Assembly: GCA_900553155.1 (NCBI GenBank)
Contig: USCM01000156.1
Coordinates: forward strand, 1 to 5,027
Origin: an uncultured Prevotella sp.
GTDB lineage: Bacteria; Bacteroidota; Bacteroidia; Bacteroidales; Bacteroidaceae
Length of the DNA: 5,027 bases
Direction of reading: 5' to 3'
This document shows positions 1 to 5,027 of this stretch, piece by piece. The notes beneath the pieces are model-generated. The model had not been told where the DNA came from. It did no database searches and saw only the letters and a list, made by a program, of their open reading frames with translations. Position 1 is the first letter of the stretch; each line of letters starts with the position of its first letter. A program made the translations under genes and the position numbers.

Positions 1-26
1 CAAAATAAAAAAACTTTTTTCAGTAG

Positions 27-1439
27 CTACTTGCCGATGCAGTACGAGCTGAATATAGAGTTTAGGGTTTCTTGCGGAGTTATTTTTTCCTCTCCTGTAA
101 TCTCGGCAAGGTGCTCTATCACCATTCGGAGGTCTTCGGCAAGTAGGTCGCCGCTTAATCCGATGTCCATTGACTGGATTACACGCTGCAAGCTTTCGTC
201 TGCCTTTAGAAGCGCCGAGTAATGGCGTACCGAAGTTATGACTATGTCGCTTTCGGAGATTTGAGGGATGTTGGCGGCTTCGACGATGAGCTGCTCGAGG
301 AGGGGGAGATTGGTGCCATATTTGGCGCTGATATCCACAGACTGTGAGTTTTGAATGTTGAGTTTTGAATGTTGAATTGTCGGCTTCGCCGATGAGGAAT
401 CATTCAATGACGAGTTTGTGAGGTCGATCTTGTTGCGTACGATGATGAGCTTCTTGCCAGCTACACGCTGTTTTATATCTTCGACTTTGGAAGCATCAGG
501 CTCTTGGTCTATTAGCCAAAGCACTATCTTTGCCTCCTGCATTTTTTGGTATGTACGCTCAATGCCTATGTTCTCAACAACATCGTCTGTATCGCGGATG
601 CCAGCAGTATCGACAAAGCGGAACTGTATGCCATTGATGATGGTAGAATCCTCGATGAAATCTCTTGTGGTGCCGTGTACATCGCTAACAATGGCCTTCT
701 CCTCATGCAGCAAGTGGTTTAGCAGGGTGCTCTTACCCACGTTGGTATCGCCCACAATTGCCACGGGGATGCCATTCTTAAGGGCATTGCCCACCTCGAA
801 TGAACGGGCAAGCGAGACGAGACGCTGGTGGATGTCGTTGGCAAGGGTGTAGAGCTCGGAGCGGTCGGCAAATTCGAGTTCTTCGTGGTCGGAGAAGTCG
901 AGCTCCAACTCCAATAGCGATGTTAGCTTAAGTAGATGTGCACGGAGGTCTGCCAACTCGTTGCTGAAGTGGCCCTTGAGCTGGCTCATAGCCATATCGT
1001 GCGTAGCCTTGTTGGTAGAACTTATGAGGTCGGCTACAGCCTCTGCCTGCGACAGGTCCATCTTGCCATTGAGGAAGGCACGCTGCGTAAACTCGCCCGG
1101 TCCGGCTGGCACGCAACCATTCTCGGTAAGCAGGAGCATAACCTGCTGAAGCACATAGGCAGAGCCGTGGCACGAAATCTCCACAGAGTCCTCGCCGGTA
1201 TACGAATGAGGCGCGCGGAAAATGGATACGAGCACCTCGTCGATAACGTCGTTGTTGGCATTGACTATATTGCCGAAGGCAAGGGTATACGCCTTACGCT
1301 CTGACAAAGAAAGAGTGGAGCCGACAGGACGAAAAATCCTGTCGGCTATACTAATGGCTTCGGAGCCTGAGATACGAATAATGCCAATGGCACCACCAGG
1401 GGCGGTAGCGATGGCGCAAATGGTATTGTTGTTGAGCAT
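27..1439 (-). CDS. mnmE: tRNA uridine-5-carboxymethylaminomethyl modification GTPase MnmE (TrmE)
   Basis: MnmE is a K+-dependent, dimerising GTPase. With MnmG it installs the (carboxymethyl)aminomethyl group on C5 of the wobble uridine (U34) of certain tRNAs in the cytoplasm. The 470-residue product has the full family layout: an N-terminal folate-binding/dimerisation domain (about 1-120, opening NNTICAIATAPGGAIGIIRISG), a helical domain split around the G domain (about 121-215 and 390-470), and an inserted Ras-like G domain. Visible G motifs are G1 GDTNVGKS (230-237, with the Asn that coordinates K+ in the family at 233), G2 GTTRD (256-260), G3 DTAG (277-280), G4 NKID (336-339) and G5 SAK (371-373). 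The C-terminus is FSSYCIGK, carrying the conserved Cys at 467. The ATG at 1439 matches the usual family start; no Shine-Dalgarno sequence precedes it, as is common in Bacteroidota. The stop is TAG. It begins 20 bp after the UPF0210 gene and is probably co-transcribed with it. The G4-G5 spacer is unusually long (31 residues against about 19 in E. coli) and contains a repeat-like stretch, described separately. Confidence 0.97.
   Translation of the reverse strand: MLNNNTICAIATAPGGAIGIIRISGSEAISIADRIFRPVGSTLSLSERKAYTLAFGNIVNANNDVIDEVLVSIFRAPHSYTGEDSVEISCHGSAYVLQQVMLLLTENGCVPAGPGEFTQRAFLNGKMDLSQAEAVADLISSTNKATHDMAMSQLKGHFSNELADLRAHLLKLTSLLELELDFSDHEELEFADRSELYTLANDIHQRLVSLARSFEVGNALKNGIPVAIVGDTNVGKSTLLNHLLHEEKAIVSDVHGTTRDFIEDSTIINGIQFRFVDTAGIRDTDDVVENIGIERTYQKMQEAKIVLWLIDQEPDASKVEDIKQRVAGKKLIIVRNKIDLTNSSLNDSSSAKPTIQHSKLNIQNSQSVDISAKYGTNLPLLEQLIVEAANIPQISESDIVITSVRHYSALLKADESLQRVIQSMDIGLSGDLLAEDLRMVIEHLAEITGEEKITPQETLNSIFSSYCIGK
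345..378 (-). repeat. 14-bp tandem repeat inside mnmE (two perfect copies plus a partial third)
   Basis: On the + strand the unit TGAGTTTTGAATGT occurs at 345-358 and again, identically, at 359-372, followed by the partial copy TGAATT at 373-378. Read in the coding direction it is an ATTCAACATTCAAAACTCA-like simple sequence. The unit length is not a multiple of three, so the two copies are translated in different frames and give the low-complexity Gln/Asn/Ser-rich peptide around residues 354-365 (IQHSKLNIQNS). It lies in the loop between the G4 and G5 motifs of MnmE, a region that tolerates length change. The repeat is seen directly; that it descends from a dispersed Bacteroidales intergenic repeat is my inference. 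Confidence 0.85.
380..392 (-). other. Short perfect inverted repeat next to the mnmE tandem repeat
   Basis: TCGGC-TTC-GCCGA forms a 5-bp perfect GC-rich stem with a 3-nt loop. It sits one base from the 14-bp tandem repeat, and together they span 345-392, exactly 48 bp or 16 codons (residues 350-365). A stem this short can arise by chance. Its interest is only in its position beside the repeat, which would fit a composite repeat element. Confidence 0.4.
1319..1347 (-). other. Strong 11-bp perfect stem-loop within the 5' part of the mnmE coding region
   Basis: AGCCGACAGGA (1319-1329) and TCCTGTCGGCT (1337-1347) are perfect reverse complements separated by a 7-nt loop, CGAAAAA on the + strand. 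In the mRNA this is an 11-bp GC-rich hairpin with a U-rich loop beginning about 92 nt after the start codon, in codons 31-41 (IADRIFRPVGS). No run of U follows directly, so it is not a standard intrinsic terminator. The structure is seen in the sequence; any regulatory role is unproven. Confidence 0.6.
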
Positions 1440-1459
1440 TTAGATAATTCTTAATAATG

Positions 1460-2824
1460 TTAGTTCTTGAAACTATGGATTGGAGCCGGTATGCGTCCAC
1501 CACGATCTACGAACGGCTGGCAAGAGAAGGTGTTGACAGGCATGATGGGGGCATAGCCCAAGAGTCCGCCAAAGTCGACCTTGTCGCCAACCTTTTTGCC
1601 GATGGCAGGGATGATGCGCACGGCTGTAGTCTTCTGGTTGATCATACCTATGGCTGCCTCGTCGGCAATAATGCCGGCAATGGTGGTAGACGGTGTGTCG
1701 CCGGGGATAGCTATCATGTCGAGACCTACAGAGCAGACACACGTCATAGCCTCGAGCTTCTCTATGGTAAGGGCACCTGCCTCTACAGCGTCTATCATAC
1801 CCTGGTCCTCGCTCACGGGGATAAAGGCACCGCTAAGACCACCTACATAAGAAGATGCCATGATGCCGCCCTTCTTTACCTGGTCGTTGAGTAAGGCAAG
1901 AGCCGCCGTTGTGCCTGGCGCACCAGGATGCTCAAGACCTATCTCGCGAAGGATGTCGGCTACAGAATCGCCTACGGCAGGAGTTGGCGCAAGCGAGAGG
2001 TCGATAATGCCGAAGGGTATGCCAAGTCGGCGTGATGCCTCCTTTGCCACAAGCTGGCCTACACGTGTTATCTTGAAGGCGGTGCGCTTGATTGTCTCGC
2101 AAAGCACTTCGAAGCTTCCGCCACGTACTTGCTCCAAGGCATACTTAACAACGCCCGGTCCGCTTACGCCCACGCTTATAACGGCATCGGGCTCGCTAAC
2201 GCCATGGAAGGCGCCAGCCATAAAGGGGTTGTCGTCGGGAGCGTTGCAAAGGACAACAAGCTTGGCGCAACCTATGGACATGCGCTCCTTGGTATGTTCG
2301 GCTGTCTGGCGCACGATGTCGCCCATAAGACGTACTGCATCCATATTGATGCCCGTCTTTGTAGAGCCTATATTGACCGAACTGCAAATGAGGTCGGTCT
2401 CGGCAAGAGCCTTTGGTATAGAGCGTATCATAAGCTCGTCGCTGTGGGTCATACCTTTTGATACTATAGCCGAATAGCCACCGAGAAAGTTTACGCCTAC
2501 AGCCTTAGCCGCACGGTCGAGGGTGCGGGCAAGCTCCACATAATCGTCGGATGTCTTACAGGCACTTCCGCCCACAAGGGCAATAGGAGTGATGGCGATG
2601 CGCTTGTTGACGATAGGCACACCAAACTCCTTTGATATCTGCTCGCCGGTGCTTACAAGATTCTTGGCGAGACGCGTTATCTTGTTGTAGATATTGTTGC
2701 AGAGGGTAGGGAGGTCGTCGCTGACGCAGTCCATAAGGCTTATGCCCATAGTGATGGTGCGCACGTCGAAGTTCTCCTGCTCTATCATTTTGTTGGTTTC
2801 GATAACCTCGTTGATGTTAATCAT
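1460..2824 (-). CDS. UPF0210 / DUF711 'PFL family' protein of unknown reaction
   Basis: This 454-residue protein has the usual length and sequence of the UPF0210 (DUF711) family, often labelled PFL family because its fold resembles pyruvate formate-lyase-type barrels. Its biochemical activity is not established to my knowledge. Recognisable blocks are the N-terminal IRTITMGISL-type start (VRTITMGISLMDC, 21-33), the Ala/Gly-rich GVSGPGVV (219-226), DLSLAPTPAVGDSVADILREIG (about 275-296), and a highly conserved C-terminal section with CVCSVGLDMIAIPGDTPSTT (362-381) and a Thr/Ala/Ile-rich region after it. Several Cys residues are present (33, 42, 193, 362, 364, 435). There is no signal peptide or membrane segment, so it is probably cytoplasmic. 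The ATG at 2824 gives the family's usual N-terminus. It follows the ACT-domain gene by 31 bp and precedes mnmE by 20 bp. The ACT/UPF0210 pairing occurs in many bacteria, for example the pneumococcal pair SP_0238/SP_0239 as I recall it, which suggests the two proteins act together. Stop codon TAA. Confidence 0.93.
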   Translation of the reverse strand: MININEVIETNKMIEQENFDVRTITMGISLMDCVSDDLPTLCNNIYNKITRLAKNLVSTGEQISKEFGVPIVNKRIAITPIALVGGSACKTSDDYVELARTLDRAAKAVGVNFLGGYSAIVSKGMTHSDELMIRSIPKALAETDLICSSVNIGSTKTGINMDAVRLMGDIVRQTAEHTKERMSIGCAKLVVLCNAPDDNPFMAGAFHGVSEPDAVISVGVSGPGVVKYALEQVRGGSFEVLCETIKRTAFKITRVGQLVAKEASRRLGIPFGIIDLSLAPTPAVGDSVADILREIGLEHPGAPGTTAALALLNDQVKKGGIMASSYVGGLSGAFIPVSEDQGMIDAVEAGALTIEKLEAMTCVCSVGLDMIAIPGDTPSTTIAGIIADEAAIGMINQKTTAVRIIPAIGKKVGDKVDFGGLLGYAPIMPVNTFSCQPFVDRGGRIPAPIHSFKN

Positions 2825-2855
2825 ACTGCAAGTGTTTGTATGTTGTTATATGACC

Positions 2856-3128
2856 TTAGATTCTATGCATTACATCAAAAATCTCCTCGCGCTGGCACTT
2901 AACCTGCACGCCAACGCTCTCGCCGAGCTGTGTAAGTTCTTCGGCAGCCTGGACGAAAGGCTTCTCCATTTTGGTCATGTCGACAATCATCATCATATTG
3001 AAATACTCCTGCACGATGCTTTGAGAGATGTCGAGGATGTTTACGTTGTTGTCGGCAAGATAGGTACACACTTTTGCAATGATACCCTTGGTGTCCTTGC
3101 CTACTACTGTAATGATAGTTCTGTTCAT
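2856..3128 (-). CDS. Small ACT-domain protein, UPF0237 family
   Basis: A 90-residue protein made of a single ACT domain, the beta-alpha-beta-beta-alpha-beta fold that usually binds amino acids or other small ligands and works as a dimer. The signature is clear near the N-terminus: ITVVGKDTKGIIAKVCTYLADNNVNILDISQ (6-36), with the Gly-rich turn around G10-G15 and the NxNILDI strand. A second half follows (about 43-78, FNMMMIVDM through VGVQVKC). The length fits UPF0237, which is related to the ACT repeats of the glycine-cleavage regulator GcvR. No DNA-binding or catalytic domain is attached, so it is either a sensor or a partner. It is the first gene of the probable ACT-UPF0210-mnmE unit and starts 31 bp upstream of the UPF0210 gene. 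A ligand-sensing role for the UPF0210 protein is plausible from the pairing, but the ligand cannot be read from the sequence. The ATG at 3128 is the natural start; no Shine-Dalgarno sequence lies at normal spacing. Stop codon TAA. Confidence 0.93.
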   Translation of the reverse strand: MNRTIITVVGKDTKGIIAKVCTYLADNNVNILDISQSIVQEYFNMMMIVDMTKMEKPFVQAAEELTQLGESVGVQVKCQREEIFDVMHRI

Positions 3129-3214
3129 AATTAAAGCTAATTTATTTTTATTCCTGAAAATATTATTATAGGGGATGTGTGTTTACTTACAGCTGCATAT
3201 TAGTTGTGGGGAGG
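3129..3214 (-). promoter_or_regulatory. AT-rich leader, probable promoter region for the ACT-UPF0210-mnmE unit
   Basis: This is the only sizeable gap in the window in front of the three-gene unit. Read on the minus strand it becomes strongly AT-rich over the last 50 bases before the ACT start. Candidate -7/-10 elements are TATAAT (3170-3165) and TAGCTTTA (3139-3132), the latter close to the Bacteroidota consensus TAnnTTTG but only 3 bp from the ATG. I do not see a convincing TTTG -33 box at proper spacing with either one. AGGA (3155-3152) lies 23 bp from the ATG, too far for a Shine-Dalgarno role. A promoter here is inferred from position and composition; the exact site is uncertain. Confidence 0.35.
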
Positions 3215-3236
3215 GTAGGAGGCATAAGCCTCCTAC
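3215..3236 (-). terminator. Hairpin at the 3' end of fbp, overlapping its stop codon
   Basis: GTAGGAGGC (3215-3223) and GCCTCCTAC (3228-3236) are perfect reverse complements around a 4-nt loop, a 9-bp GC-rich stem. The fbp stop codon TAG (3235-3233) lies inside the stem. The bases after it in the transcript are CCUCCCCACAAC, not a U-run, so it is not a canonical intrinsic terminator. It could still terminate, or protect the 3' end of the fbp mRNA. The stem is certain; the role is inferred from its position at the gene end. Confidence 0.45.
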
Positions 3237-5027
3237 TTGTTGGGTATAACCTCCTTGATGTATCCGTGGCGATAGGCGTACAACAAGCGCTCAAGCTCCT
3301 TGATTTGCTTGCTAAGCTCATGGCCTATGTCGGTGTCGGCAACACGCATACGGTGGGCAGACATCTCGACAATCTGCGTTGTCGACTTGATGTCGCTGCA
3401 CTTCTGGATAGCGTCCAAGGCAGACGTGAACGGCTCGTGCTGCACAAGTACAAATCCACGGCTGTGATAGACAAGGGTGTAGCCGGCAATACCAGTCTCC
3501 TTATGGTATGCCTGCGAGAAACCGCCGTCGATAACCATAAGCTTGCCGTTGGCCTTAATTGGATTCTCGCCGTTGCATACATGTACAGGCACATGGCCGT
3601 TGATGATGTGGCGATTGGCGCCTGTAACCTCGAAGGCATCCATTATGTTGTCTACAATCTGCTCGTTGTCGCGCAGCTTGAAGTAGTTGCCCTTCTCCTC
3701 GTTGTGTGTAGCCTTATCGGCTATGAAGTAGCGCTCGAAGGTAGCCATCTTCGACTTGTCGAACAATGGGCTATCCGGTCCGCACCATAGATAGAGGAAG
3801 TAGTCGGTGGCATACTTGCGCTCTTCCTCGGTAGAGTCGGTCTGGAAGGGGGTGCGTATCAACATACCTATATTATTGAACAATTCCTTGCCCGAGCTCT
3901 TTATGCCAGGAGCTATCTCTACCTCCTTAAGCGTGCCATCGGCATTGAGAGGTATAGAGGCATGGAACAGCAGGTTGTTGTTGAAGATGGCATACATGCA
4001 ACCATGTCGCAGAATCATATTGATGTGCTTATGAAGCTTCTCGGATACCTGAAACGAGTGGTTGAGCTTGTCCATGAGCTGCTTCTCCTCTGGCGTGAGG
4101 CGGTCGGGGTGGTTGGGGTCGATAGTGGGGAAGGAATTGCTCTTGAGTGGATACTCCTTTCCGTCAAGCGTTATTGTGCCCTTAGCGTAGTCGATATTGT
4201 GGAACAAGAGACGGTCCTTCATCTTCCAGCCAGAGTTGCGCTTGATGATGGCGGCCTCCTCCTTAAACTGGATTATGGTTATGGCCTTGTGCATAAGGGC
4301 TGTAAGGCGGCTTGTCTTTTGGTCAATGCGAGCCGAATCGGCAGAGGCTATCTTGGGTTGGAACTCCTCGCATGGGTCGTTGCCATAGGTCTCCATGGCA
4401 AATGTGGCAAGCGGAACGAGGTTGATGCCATAGCCCTCCTCAAGTGTTGTGAGGTTGGCATAGCGCAGCGACAGACGTATAACATTGCACTGACAGGCAC
4501 GGTTGCCAGCCAAGGCACCCATCCAAAGGATGTCGTGGTTGCCCCACTGTATATCCCACGAATGATACTGCGACAGAGTGTCCATAATGATGTGGGCTCC
4601 CGGTCCGCGGTCGTAGATGTCGCCAAGGATATGAAGCTGGTCGATAGCCAGACGCTGTATTACATTGGATATGGCAATAATGAAATCGTCGGCACGACCA
4701 GTAGTGACGATGGTGTCGATAATAACATTTACATAATCGGTTTTGTTGACATCGTCGGTACGCTCGTGCAGAAGTTCCTGGATGATGTACGAGAAATCCT
4801 TAGGCAACGCCTTGCGTACCTTAGAGCGTGTATACTTGCTCGACACAAGGCGACATACGGACACAAGCTGGTGTATGGTGATGTGGTACCAGTCGTTGAT
4901 GTTGGGCTCGGATGCCTTGATAAGCTCGAGCTTTTGGTCGGGGTAATAGATAAGTGTGCAAAGTTCTTTCAAGTCGGCTTCGCGCATTGTGTTGCCGAAC
5001 AACTCGCTAACCTTGCGTTGTATGTTT
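3233..5027 (-). CDS. fbp: Class III fructose-1,6-bisphosphatase, 5' end outside the window
   Basis: This enzyme hydrolyses fructose 1,6-bisphosphate to fructose 6-phosphate and phosphate (EC 3.1.3.11) in gluconeogenesis, in the cytoplasm; family members need Mn2+. It belongs to the large metallophosphatase-type class III found in Bacteroidota and Firmicutes. The TTG at 5002 is not the start: the frame runs open to the edge and reads NIQRKVSELFGNT, which matches the interior of Bacteroides homologues, so about 60-70 N-terminal residues are missing. That missing part would include the first metal motif (DLHGE-like). Visible, numbering from the TTG: GDIYDR (127-132) and GNHD (154-157), both metal-binding motifs of the phosphoesterase fold, and INGHVPV (467-473) with its conserved His. 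Class-specific blocks KYTRSKVRKALPKDFSYI (56-73) and VIDGGFSQAYHKETGIAGYT (490-509) are also present. The C-terminus ends EVIPNK before a TAG stop. With 597 residues in the window and a family length near 660, nothing but the N-terminus seems lost. It appears to be a separate unit from the genes downstream. Confidence 0.97.
   Translation of the reverse strand, partial: NIQRKVSELFGNTMREADLKELCTLIYYPDQKLELIKASEPNINDWYHITIHQLVSVCRLVSSKYTRSKVRKALPKDFSYIIQELLHERTDDVNKTDYVNVIIDTIVTTGRADDFIIAISNVIQRLAIDQLHILGDIYDRGPGAHIIMDTLSQYHSWDIQWGNHDILWMGALAGNRACQCNVIRLSLRYANLTTLEEGYGINLVPLATFAMETYGNDPCEEFQPKIASADSARIDQKTSRLTALMHKAITIIQFKEEAAIIKRNSGWKMKDRLLFHNIDYAKGTITLDGKEYPLKSNSFPTIDPNHPDRLTPEEKQLMDKLNHSFQVSEKLHKHINMILRHGCMYAIFNNNLLFHASIPLNADGTLKEVEIAPGIKSSGKELFNNIGMLIRTPFQTDSTEEERKYATDYFLYLWCGPDSPLFDKSKMATFERYFIADKATHNEEKGNYFKLRDNEQIVDNIMDAFEVTGANRHIINGHVPVHVCNGENPIKANGKLMVIDGGFSQAYHKETGIAGYTLVYHSRGFVLVQHEPFTSALDAIQKCSDIKSTTQIVEMSAHRMRVADTDIGHELSKQIKELERLLYAYRHGYIKEVIPNK

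Noticed and set aside
1..31. Possible terminator after mnmE: the 10-bp palindrome AGTAGCTACT (22-31) and the A/T runs after it
   Set aside because: The palindrome has no loop and could form only about a 3-bp stem, and the A/T runs pair only over a few A-U bases. The window ends before a fuller structure could be seen.
418..852. A 144-codon open frame on the + strand within mnmE
   Set aside because: It is antisense to the MnmE G domain, with no recognisable domain and no independent promoter or ribosome-binding site seen.
2021..2080. TRVGQ in the UPF0210 protein (residues 254-258) as a glycyl-radical site
   Set aside because: The true glycyl-radical motif lies near the C-terminus of PFL-type enzymes and reads like RVxG followed by an aromatic. 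Here the match is mid-protein and incomplete, and no activating enzyme gene is nearby. The 'PFL' label reflects fold similarity only.
1860..2477. A 205-codon open frame on the + strand inside the UPF0210 gene
   Set aside because: It is fully antisense to a clearly recognisable conserved gene, its translation resembles no family I know, and it is Ser/Arg/Pro-rich in the manner of an antisense shadow.
3129..3142. AATTA-AAGC-TAATT inverted repeat beside the ACT gene start as an operator
   Set aside because: It is a 5-bp all-A/T stem in an AT-rich stretch, which is expected by chance.
3179..3790. A 203-codon open frame on the + strand across the fbp 3' end and the intergenic region
   Set aside because: Most of it is antisense to the fbp coding region and its Val/Leu-rich translation follows from the codon use of fbp. 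Nothing supports it as a gene.
5000..5002. TTG as the start codon of fbp
   Set aside because: The frame stays open to the window edge and the residues before it (NIQRKVSEL) match the interior of family members, so the real start lies outside the window.

Overview
The window looks like a chromosomal housekeeping segment from a member of the Bacteroidota, most likely a gut-type Bacteroidales (Bacteroides/Prevotella-like). The evidence is the long class III fructose-1,6-bisphosphatase with a very Bacteroides-like sequence, the lack of Shine-Dalgarno sequences in front of the genes, AT-rich leaders, moderate GC by eye, and a TTCAACATTCAAAA-type simple repeat of the sort I recall from Bacteroidales genomes. 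The genus cannot be settled from the sequence alone.

All four genes are on the minus strand, so transcription runs from high to low coordinates. From the right edge: (1) fbp, class III fructose-1,6-bisphosphatase, whose 5' end lies beyond the window (about 3233-5027); (2) a 104-bp intergenic region with a 9-bp perfect hairpin over the fbp stop codon and an AT-rich leader that probably carries the promoter of the next unit; (3) a 90-residue ACT-domain protein of the UPF0237 type (2856-3128); (4) a 454-residue UPF0210/DUF711 'PFL family' protein (1460-2824); (5) mnmE, the tRNA-modification GTPase (27-1439). The last three are separated by only 31 and 20 bp and very likely form one operon. Positions 1-26 are AT-rich sequence after mnmE.

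Functionally, fbp is a gluconeogenic enzyme and appears to be a separate unit. The ACT/UPF0210 pair is a widely conserved partnership: a small ligand-binding-type domain next to an enzyme-fold protein of unknown reaction. MnmE modifies the wobble uridine of certain tRNAs together with MnmG, which is not in the window. I see no mobile element, CRISPR array, RNA gene, phage or defence system. There is no convincing sign of a large undescribed system. The points worth a second look are small: a repeat-like 48-bp in-frame insertion in the MnmE G domain, an 11-bp perfect hairpin inside the mnmE coding region, the hairpin over the fbp stop, and the uncharacterised ACT/UPF0210 pair placed upstream of mnmE.
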